This document shows, in pieces, positions 1 through 8,200 of a DNA stretch of 64,000 nt. A program made the translations under genes and the position numbers. The stretch is from Geobacter sp. AOG2 (GTDB lineage Bacteria > Desulfobacterota > Desulfuromonadia > Geobacterales > Pseudopelobacteraceae), in the NCBI RefSeq assembly GCF_019972295.1, contig NZ_BLJA01000001.1, positions 1,086,049 to 1,150,048 on the forward strand. Reading direction: 5' to 3'. Numbering within the stretch: position 1 is the first letter of the stretch; each line of letters begins with the position of its first letter. The notes under the pieces were generated by a model, which had not been told where the DNA came from, ran no database searches, and saw only the letters and a list, made by a program, of their open reading frames with translations.

Positions 1-56
1 TGTACACGCCGCCCATCGTGGCTGTCAACCGCTTTGGATTTTTTTGGGGTATGGGC

Positions 57-91
57 TTGACAAACAAGACTTAAAAGGTAGTGTATATAAT
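57..91 (+). promoter_or_regulatory. Possible promoter of the ferritin-like gene
   Basis: A perfect TTGACA lies at 57-62 and a perfect TATAAT at 86-91, upstream of the gene starting at 152. The spacing of 23 bases is too long for a standard sigma-70 promoter, so the two hexamers may not work together; TATAAT with a different, weaker -35 is possible. Confidence 0.3.
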
Positions 92-151
92 CTGCCGATG
101 GCAATTGTTATCGATGAGAATACGAATTTTACGGAAAGGAGAGCAGTCACC

Positions 152-643
152 ATGAGTATTAACGTTCAGGAGGCTGTCAAACGCTCGATCCAGACGGAAA
201 AAAACGCCATGAATTTTTACCAGGTGGGTGCCGGACAGATGAAAGACCCGGATGCCCGCCGGACATTTGAATTGCTGGCAAAGGAAGAGCGGGAACACGC
301 CGGGCAGTTTTACCGGATATACCCTGGAAACGATATCCCGTCCCTGGATCAGTTCCTTGATGCCGCTCCCGACAACGAATCAAGTTGGATGGCGTCGATT
401 TCCCGGATTATCGGTCCGGATTTTACCGAGCAAAAGGCCCTGGAACTGGCCATGGAACGTGAACAAAACCTGGAACAGGCCCTGCTGGAAACAGCGGCAA
501 AGTTCGACGATGCCGGGGTACGGGCGGTGTATGAGCTGAACGCGAAGGAAACCCACAATCACTATCTGATGATCGAGTCCGAGTATGCTCGCGTCATGGG
601 CATGGTGCATGAAACGGATATGGACACGTACGTAAGGGAATAA
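152..643 (+). CDS. Ferritin-like (rubrerythrin-type) diiron domain protein
   Basis: This 163-residue protein is predicted to be a soluble four-helix-bundle diiron protein of the ferritin-like/rubrerythrin superfamily, a family linked to peroxide or iron handling. Metal-ligand-type motifs are visible: a Glu in the first helix (TEKNAMNFY), an EEREH motif near residue 48, a later Glu-rich helix (ELAMEREQN) and ETHNH near residue 143. The C-terminal rubredoxin domain of classical rubrerythrin is absent, so it is the short type. The ATG at 152 is chosen over an in-frame ATG at 44 because AAGGAGAG sits just upstream and the extra N-terminus looks non-coding. It appears to stand alone, followed by a hairpin. 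The exact reaction cannot be told from sequence. Confidence 0.85.
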   Translation: MSINVQEAVKRSIQTEKNAMNFYQVGAGQMKDPDARRTFELLAKEEREHAGQFYRIYPGNDIPSLDQFLDAAPDNESSWMASISRIIGPDFTEQKALELAMEREQNLEQALLETAAKFDDAGVRAVYELNAKETHNHYLMIESEYARVMGMVHETDMDTYVRE

Positions 644-677
644 CAGACATTTTTTTCGCAAACTGCGGTTTGTTGTA

Positions 678-714
678 ACAGGGCTCCTTCATGCCTCCTA
701 TGAAGGGGCCCTGT
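678..714 (+). terminator. Hairpin after the ferritin-like gene
   Basis: A 15-base inverted repeat (ACAGGGC.. arm at 678-692, complementary arm at 700-714) with a 7-base loop lies 35 bases after the stop. The following T-tract is weak, so it may be an inefficient terminator or an mRNA-stabilising hairpin. Confidence 0.55.
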
Positions 715-856
715 CTGCTTATGGCGCTGTACATCGCCTCAGTGGTGTATTATCATACAGGTCGCGTGCAGACGGGGGGCTTGCTGCGTATCTGGCTTAA
801 GTCGGAGGCCCCGGTTGCCGATGAGGAAATGTGAAGGTAACGGCAGGAGGTTCTCC

Positions 857-1273
857 ATGGCAAGCGAGGCGGTCGAGAAAAAACAGTCCCAAGATATTGA
901 ATTAAGCGTTATCGGCAATGCCTTTTGCCTGTTGATCGCATCTGCAGGCTTGCTGGCCGGTTCCATGACGACCAACCTCAGCCTTGCGTACTGGCGTGAG
1001 GATATTATGGCGTTGGCGATCACCGTATTTATGGGGATTCGACTGCTGCGCAGCCTGATGGACGCCATGACGCAGTATCAGGATGCATCGCTACCGGTGC
1101 GTCATCACCGGTCGGGGGCGTCGGAACGCGTGCAGGTTCAGCCCGAGGGGGTGGTGGCGGGTCAGATTCCGGCCGTATCGAGTTTCTCGCCGGACCAGGT
1201 GGTGGAAGAGGTTGTCAAGAGGATAGAGAGCCAGAAGGCTGACGCGGTCAAGAAAAATAAATTTACGAACTGA
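857..1273 (+). CDS. Small membrane protein of unknown function
   Basis: I do not recognise this 138-residue protein. Two hydrophobic stretches (about residues 18-37 and 48-65) suggest two membrane helices, followed by a charged, probably cytoplasmic tail of about 70 residues that ends in a Glu/Lys-rich helix. The ATG at 857 is preferred because GCAGGAGG lies 7 bases upstream. The stop is 7 bases before the start of the GspE-type ATPase, so the two are almost certainly co-transcribed. A role as membrane partner of that ATPase is an inference from position only. Confidence 0.7.
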   Translation: MASEAVEKKQSQDIELSVIGNAFCLLIASAGLLAGSMTTNLSLAYWREDIMALAITVFMGIRLLRSLMDAMTQYQDASLPVRHHRSGASERVQVQPEGVVAGQIPAVSSFSPDQVVEEVVKRIESQKADAVKKNKFTN

Positions 1274-1280
1274 AGGGACC

Positions 1281-3071
1281 ATGCCCGGACCGAACAGACT
1301 GACCCTTGAAAACTGTCTCCTGTTGCTACAACGACGCGGACTGCTCTCCCAAGAGCAACTGAAGGAGATCCTTTCGCGGGGAAAAGCCCAGGAAAGCAAG
1401 CTGTTCGCCCACCATCAAGCCGGTGCATCGCGCAGGGTCCAGCACGGCGCTGAGATTATCTCACCGGTGGAGGTGATCGCCTCCTTCAATCTTGAACTGT
1501 CAGGATCCCCCGGAAAATTCCTTACCGAAGATGTCATTACCGAGGTTGTGGCCACTGCCGTCGGCATGCCCTATCTCAAGATAGACCCCCTCAAGCTTGA
1601 CCTGGATGTGGTAACTGCCCACATCCCGCGTCCCTTTGCCCTTAAAAATCTGATCGTTGCCGTTGCCGAGGATAAGGGAGCCATAACGGTGGCGGTGGCG
1701 GATCCGTTCAACGATGCCATGATAAAAGAGTTAGCCGGCGCGCACCGTCTCGAAATCAGGCGCGTCCTCAGTTCCAAAAGCGATATTCTCAAAATCCTGC
1801 GCGAATTCTACGGGTTCCGCGCCTCGGTCGTGGCGGCCGAGGCCGAGGCGTCATCCGGCGTTGACCTGGGAAACCTGGAGCAACTCTTCAAGCTCAAGGG
1901 GCAACAGGATATTGAAGGGAACGACAAACATGTGGTGACGGCGGTCGATTTTCTGCTGCAATATGCCTTTGACCAGAACGCGAGTGATATCCATATCGAG
2001 CCCAAACGGGAAAAATCCCTGATCCGCTTCAGGATCGACGGTGTCATGCACAATATCCACATGATCCCCAAGCCACTCCATGCCCCGATCGTTTCACGCA
2101 TAAAACTGCTTGCCCGCATGGACCTGGCGGAAAAACGCCGCCCACAGGACGGGCGGATCAAAACCAGTTCCAACAGTAAGGATGTGGAACTGCGCATCTC
2201 AACCGTTCCGGTCGCCTTCGGCGAAAAGGTGGTCATCAGGATCTTCGATCCCGACATCCTGTTGCAAGATTTGGACAGTATGGGATTCTATCCCCGAGAA
2301 CTGGCGCTCTACAACTCCTTCATCCGGAGGCCCAACGGCATCATCCTCGTTACCGGTCCGACCGGCAGCGGCAAGACCACTACCCTGTATTCGTCCTTGC
2401 GCTCCCTGTCATCCCCCGAGGTGAATATCATAACCGTCGAAGACCCGATCGAGATGGTCATGGAGGAGTTTAACCAGATAGGCGTGCAGCAGGCCATCGG
2501 TGTCGGTTTTGATACCATCCTGCGCAATATCCTGCGTCAGGACCCGGACATCATCATGATCGGCGAAATCCGTGACCGTGAGACCGCTGAGAATGCCGTG
2601 CAGGCGGCCCTGACCGGTCATCTTGTGCTTTCCACCCTCCATACCAACGACTCGGCGTCGGCCATCGTCCGCCTGCTCGATTTGGGGGTGCCGTCATTTC
2701 TCATCTCCGCCACGGTTATCGGTATTGTGGCGCAGCGGTTGCTGCGCAGGATCTGCCCCCACTGCAAGCGTGAACGTGAGTTGACCCACGATGAACGCCA
2801 CTACCTGCACCTCGGCAAAAAGGCGTGCAGGGTATGGGAAGGGGAGGGGTGCAAGGAATGCCGTTCCACCGGTTACAAAGGGCGTACCGGTATCTTTGAG
2901 GTGCTGGACATGACGGAGCGGGTCAAGTCGCTGGTTACCGGTTCGGTGGAACTTGGAGACCTGCTGGCCGCCGCCCGTGAGGACGGTTTGGCCTCTCTGC
3001 GTCAGATCGCCATCCAAAAGATGCTGGAAGGGACCACGACCTATGAAGAGGTCGTTGCCATGACGGGATGA
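1281..3071 (+). CDS. GspE/PulE/PilB-family secretion or pilus assembly ATPase
   Basis: This 596-residue protein is a hexameric traffic ATPase that would power type II secretion, type IV pilus or a related machine from the cytoplasmic face. The N-terminal part (to about residue 170) resembles the MshEN/GspE N-terminal domain. The core carries Walker A (GPTGSGKTTT, about residues 358-367), an Asp box (ITVEDPIE), Walker B (DPDIIMIGEIRD), a His box (LVLSTLHTND) and the tetracysteine zinc site typical of GspE/PilB (CPHC followed about 25 residues later by CKEC). No other secretion or pilus genes are next to it, only the two-helix protein upstream, so the machine it serves is undetermined. Confidence 0.93.
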   Translation: MPGPNRLTLENCLLLLQRRGLLSQEQLKEILSRGKAQESKLFAHHQAGASRRVQHGAEIISPVEVIASFNLELSGSPGKFLTEDVITEVVATAVGMPYLKIDPLKLDLDVVTAHIPRPFALKNLIVAVAEDKGAITVAVADPFNDAMIKELAGAHRLEIRRVLSSKSDILKILREFYGFRASVVAAEAEASSGVDLGNLEQLFKLKGQQDIEGNDKHVVTAVDFLLQYAFDQNASDIHIEPKREKSLIRFRIDGVMHNIHMIPKPLHAPIVSRIKLLARMDLAEKRRPQDGRIKTSSNSKDVELRISTVPVAFGEKVVIRIFDPDILLQDLDSMGFYPRELALYNSFIRRPNGIILVTGPTGSGKTTTLYSSLRSLSSPEVNIITVEDPIEMVMEEFNQIGVQQAIGVGFDTILRNILRQDPDIIMIGEIRDRETAENAVQAALTGHLVLSTLHTNDSASAIVRLLDLGVPSFLISATVIGIVAQRLLRRICPHCKRERELTHDERHYLHLGKKACRVWEGEGCKECRSTGYKGRTGIFEVLDMTERVKSLVTGSVELGDLLAAAREDGLASLRQIAIQKMLEGTTTYEEVVAMTG

Positions 3072-3096
3072 CGCAATCTGCTGATAGGGGGCATGA

Positions 3097-3135
3097 GAAA
3101 GCCGACCGGAAATTCCGGTCGGCTTTCTTTGTTTT
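3097..3135 (+). terminator. Rho-independent terminator after the GspE-type gene
   Basis: A perfect 13-bp GC-rich stem (3097-3109 with 3115-3127) with a short AATT-type loop is followed by a T-rich run. It sits between convergent genes and also starts with an A-run, so it may work in both directions. Confidence 0.9.
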
Positions 3136-3154
3136 CGGCCTGTAAGAGTTTGGT

Positions 3155-4432
3155 CTATTTTGCGATGGTTTGTGCCTTCATCTGCCGGGCAAGGTAATTG
3201 GCCGCATAGATATAATCGTCGATCCCGTCGTACCTGCCGTCGCCGTTCAGGTCATGCTGCGCCGGAGTCTTGGCGGCATCCTTGAGGAAAGTGGCAAATT
3301 CAACCTCCGTAGAGGCCGCATTCTTGATAGCCGGGGCAATGGTCAGCGGATATTCGGTGACATGATTCTCGCTGAGTACCATCAAGCTTGCGCTCAGCAC
3401 ACCCTTTGTTGGCAGGGCTTCAATATACCATGTGGGTGAGGTGTCACTCTTTCTCAAGGAAACCAGTTTGGCGCCATTCAGGGCAAAATTGGGCGAACCG
3501 CCCGACTCTGCCGAAAGGTCGGCGGCTATGGTCACGGTGGTTGTGCCGTCGCTCAGAGCGACAAAGGGCTCCTGGCGGAAAGATGCGGAAATTTGTTCCT
3601 TGAAGAGGGCGATCAGGATGGCGGGGGTTTTCTCCCCTTTGTAGGCTCTGAACCGCTCAAGCACCGCCGTGTTGGATGCGGTGGCGATAGTCTCGGCTTT
3701 TTTCGTCTTTGCCGCCGCAGTCTCGTTCACGGCTGGTGTTTCGATTGTGGGCGCCGCCTCGGTTGCGGAGGGGGTGGGCGCTTCGGCCGGTTTGGCGCTT
3801 CCTTCCGGCGCAGGTGAAGGAGGTGTTTTTGTTTCATGCTGAGACTGACTGTCCGATGGCATGGTGACCGTGCCGAGATAGGTGGGGCCTGAATTGCCGG
3901 TGGTGGTAGTATTGGTAGTGGTGGTGCCGCTGGTACCGTTACTGCCGCGATTGGTGTTGCTGCTGGTTGTTTCGTTACTGGTGGTGCCGGTAGTATCGCT
4001 GCTGGTTGTGTCGCCGGTTGTGATACTGCCGCTTACCGTCGCGCCGCTACTGTTTATCGGGCTGAAGCTGGCTACGGTGACACTGCCTGTTCCCGAATGG
4101 GTTCCAAAGGTAATGGTGGCGATCGGACCGCTACCGGAAAAGGATTTGGTGCTGACAGCCGCAATTTTGATGCTAGTTTTGGAATAATTGGGGTTGGCGG
4201 CGAACATTGCTCCGGAGACAAGCGCTCCCTGGCTTATTGACGGCGACGCCAGGACGGTGGCGTCGTAATTCAGGACGAGGTCGAAACCGGAGACGCCGTC
4301 CATGTCGCTTGCCTGGACCGTGTAGACGCCGTTACCCTGGGAGGTGACCGACACCGATGCGCCCAAGGCAAGCGAGGCGCTCAACAGGAGCAGAATCGCG
4401 GCCGTGACTATTGGTCTGATATGTGGAGTCAT
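3155..4432 (-). CDS. Exported protein with cohesin-like and dockerin-like modules
   Basis: This 425-residue protein has a signal peptide (cleavage expected after LALG, residue 24), a cohesin-like beta-sandwich (about 25-137; SGFDLVLNYDATVL and GPIATITFG are typical strands), a long low-complexity Thr/Ser/Asn linker (about 138-185), a Pro/Ala/Thr-rich stretch (200-250), a further folded region (about 265-385) and a C-terminal Ca-binding dockerin-type loop (DLNGDGRYDGIDDY). Cohesin-dockerin pairs hold extracellular complexes together; carrying both suggests a linking or self-associating role. It has its own predicted promoter, and a hairpin separates it from the lipoprotein gene upstream. The start is supported by AAAGAGA 8 bases upstream. 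Function beyond binding is not known. Confidence 0.8.
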   Translation of the reverse strand: MTPHIRPIVTAAILLLLSASLALGASVSVTSQGNGVYTVQASDMDGVSGFDLVLNYDATVLASPSISQGALVSGAMFAANPNYSKTSIKIAAVSTKSFSGSGPIATITFGTHSGTGSVTVASFSPINSSGATVSGSITTGDTTSSDTTGTTSNETTSSNTNRGSNGTSGTTTTNTTTTGNSGPTYLGTVTMPSDSQSQHETKTPPSPAPEGSAKPAEAPTPSATEAAPTIETPAVNETAAAKTKKAETIATASNTAVLERFRAYKGEKTPAILIALFKEQISASFRQEPFVALSDGTTTVTIAADLSAESGGSPNFALNGAKLVSLRKSDTSPTWYIEALPTKGVLSASLMVLSENHVTEYPLTIAPAIKNAASTEVEFATFLKDAAKTPAQHDLNGDGRYDGIDDYIYAANYLARQMKAQTIAK

Positions 4433-4470
4433 GGTTTATCTCTTTCTGTCGAATGGATTTTATATGTATG

Positions 4471-4499
4471 AGCATAGCTTAGGGTTGCATCGAATTCAA
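4471..4499 (-). promoter_or_regulatory. Predicted sigma-70 promoter of the cohesin/dockerin gene
   Basis: On the minus strand TTGAAT (4499-4494) and TATGCT (4476-4471) are separated by exactly 17 bases, about 40 bases upstream of the ATG at 4432. This fits separate transcription of this gene from the oxidase operon. Confidence 0.45.
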
Positions 4500-4593
4500 T
4501 CTGATTATGGCATGAAAATGGATCAATGGAACGCCAAGTATTCTTTAAAATTTTTATCATAGGTATGCATGAAGTTGGGCGCTGGAAATGGAA

Positions 4594-4626
4594 TTTGGCA
4601 GCGGTGAATCAAACACCGCTGCCAAA
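4594..4626 (-). terminator. Hairpin terminator after the lipoprotein gene
   Basis: A perfect 13-bp inverted repeat (4594-4606 with 4614-4626, 7-base loop) lies just downstream of the lipoprotein stop on the minus strand. The T-tract that follows is modest. It probably ends the multicopper oxidase operon. Confidence 0.65.
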
Positions 4627-4657
4627 CAGGTGAGGATAGGGTACCTGCCTTGATCAG

Positions 4658-5218
4658 TTACTGATACGTGGTTTCAAAATTTGTTTCGCTGCCGGGCGGG
4701 TAACTCGTATCGTGGGTGGCAAGCGTCTCCTGACCAACCAGTGCTGAAGTGTCTTTTAACGGCATGGAGGACGTGGGGAGCGTCCCTGGTGTTGCGAGGC
4801 TAAAGTTGATCGTGGCGATTTCCTTCCCCATGCCGGTTGCCCCGCTTTTCAGAGCAATCCTTGAATTGTTTACGAGAGAGAGCGTCAGAACCCGGCTATC
4901 AAGATCATACGTGCTTAGACTGAAGTCGGATGCGGAAACCTGCACAGGTCCCGATGGAACAATCACCCCTTTACGCAATGTGCAGAGGCCGGTTGTGACC
5001 CCGGGTGCGGACGAATAATTCACCAGCACGCCGTTGGGAATATTCAGGGTGGTACTGACCGTTGCCACAATGTTGCCTGCGGATGTGATATTACCGAACA
5101 GTGAGACCTTTGTTACCGCCTTGGTTACCGATCCTCCACCACCTCCGCCCCCGCCACAGCCAACAAGCGCCAGTGCTGAAAAAATGCAGATCATTGCTGG
5201 TTTGATATATTTTTTCAT
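4658..5218 (-). CDS. Lipoprotein with poly-Gly anchor, possible cohesin-like fold
   Basis: This 186-residue protein begins with a lipoprotein signal ending in a lipobox (ALVGC) and a run of eight glycines right after the Cys, so it should be membrane-anchored on a flexible tether. The body is beta-rich; ATINFSLATPG resembles the cohesin strand IATITFG of the neighbouring exported protein, but cohesin assignment is only an inference. The start at 5218 is chosen because AGGAGAG precedes it and the lipobox then falls at the expected place. It lies 60 bases downstream of the multicopper oxidase and would be co-transcribed, so anchoring that oxidase is an attractive idea. Confidence 0.75.
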   Translation of the reverse strand: MKKYIKPAMICIFSALALVGCGGGGGGGGSVTKAVTKVSLFGNITSAGNIVATVSTTLNIPNGVLVNYSSAPGVTTGLCTLRKGVIVPSGPVQVSASDFSLSTYDLDSRVLTLSLVNNSRIALKSGATGMGKEIATINFSLATPGTLPTSSMPLKDTSALVGQETLATHDTSYPPGSETNFETTYQ

Positions 5219-5278
5219 AAAATAACTCTCCTGGAAGGTAGTAGAGGAAGGCCTCCTCTCCGGAGGCCTTCCAGGCAA

Positions 5279-8200
5279 TTAGAATGTTGCTATCAGCCCT
5301 ACGCTACGAAGCATGATGGTGTAAACATCAAGCAGATCAATTTTCCCGTCGGGGTGTGCCGCCCCGCCGGAATAGGGTGCAACGTCACCATGAACGAGGT
5401 CCAACGGCGTGGGCGACGAGAGGCCGGCGGCGATGCGGAGCGCCTTCAGGGCGCTGGCCACGTAGCTGCTGGTGCCCGGCAACAAGGCATCTTTGCTACC
5501 CAGAAGGATTGAAGCCGTGATGGGCGGATAGGTCGTGCCGCCACCCAGGTTGGTGTCGGTGAATCTCACGTACACGGTTTTCAGACCCTCGCCGCTGGTC
5601 AGAGTCCAGCTTGGCGTGATGGTCACGTTGGCCCCCGCAGATGTATCAGGCGAGGCAAATGGGCCGGACCAGACCGAACCGTCGTTGGAGAGTTCATAGC
5701 TGGCAATGCCGGTGGGATCGAAGGCTTTTAGCGTCAGAGTGACATTTTGCGTCGGTGTCCACGTTGCTCCGTTGTTGATCAGGGCGCTGGCGACCAGGTC
5801 AATCGTCGCCATGCTCCATACAGCGGTATTGACGGCCTCCTGGTTGCCGGCACTGTCGACGGCGAAGTATTTGATGGTGGTTGACGAGCCGGCGGCGGTA
5901 TTGATCTGAATCGGGGTGGCGTAGACCAGTGAACCCGTTGTGGGTGTGCTGCCGTCGGCGGTGTAGTAGATGGTGGCGGTTTCGTTTGCCGTCAGGGTGA
6001 CCGCAAGCGAACTGCCGTTGGTGTACGAGCCGGGAATCGGGCTCGGTGTGGTGACCGGCGGGGTCGTGTCCAGAATGATGGTAGCGGTTATCGGAGGATA
6101 CTGCACGCCCGTGGGGAGCGATTTATCGCGGAAGCGGACATAGACTGTGCGTGGTCCATCACTGCCTGTGAGCAGGGTCCAGGTCTTGCTGGTGGCGTAG
6201 GGCTCCTCGCCGCTCCAGTTGGTGCCGTCGTTCGAGAATTCCATAGTGGCGACGCCGACCGGGTCGTAGGCGTTCAGGTTCAGGGTGACGGCCAGGGTTT
6301 TGGTCTGGGCCGCGCCGTTGTTGATCTGCATGGTGGCCACAAGGTCCGGCACATGGATGTACCAGGTGTCGCTGTGGACCGCCTCGGCCGTGCCGTTTAC
6401 GTCAACGGCAAAATAGTTGATGGTGGTGGTCTGGGTCAGCGTGATCGGCCCGGTGTACGGCGGCATGGCCGTAGTGGGGGTGGTGCCGTCCAGGGTGTAG
6501 TAGATTCCGGCAACCGGCACCAGCGGATTGGGCGCTGTCGCCGTCAGGGTGACCACTACCGGTTCCGCCGAATAGACGGCAGGGACCGGACTGGCGACCG
6601 TTACCGGCGGGCTGGGCGGGCTGTTGACCACATGGGTAATGGTATTGGTTGCAACGGGGTTCTGGCCTGCGCTGGTGCGGGCCTCGACCGTGATGGTATA
6701 GCTGCCGACCGCGGCTGTATCCGGCAAGGTCCATAGGTTTTTGGTGCTGAAAGCCTGGACCTCGGCGCCATTGAGCAGGAAGCGGTACTGGTAGACCACG
6801 GCCAGGGCAGGATTGCTCGATGTTGCACCCGTACCGGCGGCGGTGAACGAAACATTGGAGCCGACCACATGCCCAACCGGCTTGCTGTCGGTGATGGTCA
6901 CGCCGGTGGCGTCGGTCCAGGTAGCCGTAGTGACCGGGGTGCTCGTTGCCGGGGCTGATTGAGTGTTCGGTGCTCCGAAGTCGTTCAGGGAGATTACGGC
7001 GTAGGTATATGCCGTCCCCGGGTTGACATTGGTATCGGTATAGATTGGCGGATAACCCGGCAGATAGGATATTTCGCCTAATGTGGTATATGAGCCGGGG
7101 TATGTGGGCGCTGCGCCGGAAGCACGCAATACCTGGAAACGACTGGGAGTGGAAACGGGAGCGTTGTCCGTCCACTGGAGCACGATCTGGTTAATGTTCG
7201 TGTTGGTGTATGGGGTTATGTAGTTGGTCAGCCCCGGTACCGTATCACCGCCAATGTAGGCGGCCAGACCAGACGGAGCGGCAGGAGGCCCGGAGGATAT
7301 GCTGAACACAACCGGCCGCATGAAGTCGTTTTCCTCATGGCCGAGAATGTGGCAGTGCCAGACATATTCGTAACCGTAGTCGGTTGGTATGTTGGGAACA
7401 GTCACGGCAAGACCCGCAACCGGCGTGCCCCCCTGACCGAGGTTGCCGATGTCGGTCGTTGAAATAGGTGCGTTGAGGGCCTGGGACGGATCGATGAGAC
7501 GCACACTGTTGGTGAGCGTAAAGGGTAGTGTCTGCGACCTTGGCCGCAGGGCAACAATGATGTCCTCCAACGGATTCATGCGGACGGTTTCGTTCCAGCC
7601 CAGTTCGTTGTCGTCCGGCGGACGGATGGCGCCGTCCCAGCCGACCCTGTTAAGGACTTGTACGTCGAACATATGGAAATGGACCGGGTGGGTATCGACA
7701 CCGTTGTGGGTGATCTTCCATATCTGCGGGTGGCCGTCCACGATACGCTCCGTGGCCGGTTCGGCGTAGCCCATGGGGATGGTCGTCTGGTTGAGCTGGG
7801 TTGTGAAGGGAAGCTCGATCCCCAAGGTGGCGTTCATGCGCCCGTAGGGGTCCCACAGTTCCTGGATGGCCTTGGGCTGGAAGGGTATGGTGACCGGTAT
7901 GGCGCTTGGGGTGTAGTCACGATTCAATGGATTCAGGGTTATGGAGTAATCCTGGATCTTGGCATACTGTTCCGTCGGTGCGGTAACGCCCCACGCCGCC
8001 ACGGGATAGGTCGGCTCCGGTATCAGAGGGGCCGGCTGGCTGGCCTTGAATGCCGTCGGCAGAGCTGCCTGGAGGTTTGCCAGCAGGTTTGGATTGGGCT
8101 GTGGAGTACCTGCTACCCGGAACTGCATAATGGTGCGGGTGTTGGGGCCGTACCCGCGCAGGGTCGACGGAGCGCCGCCACTTGATGTCTGGTCGGGATC

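Noticed and set aside
1-18. TGTACACGCCGCCC resembles the conserved 3' region of 16S rRNA
   Set aside because: The following bases do not match 16S rRNA and the anti-Shine-Dalgarno end is absent; treated as chance.
790-840. Possible cyclic-di-GMP (GEMM) riboswitch tail (GGTTGCCGATG) before the two-helix membrane protein
   Set aside because: The required upstream GEMM core, including the GCAAAGC-type segment, is missing.
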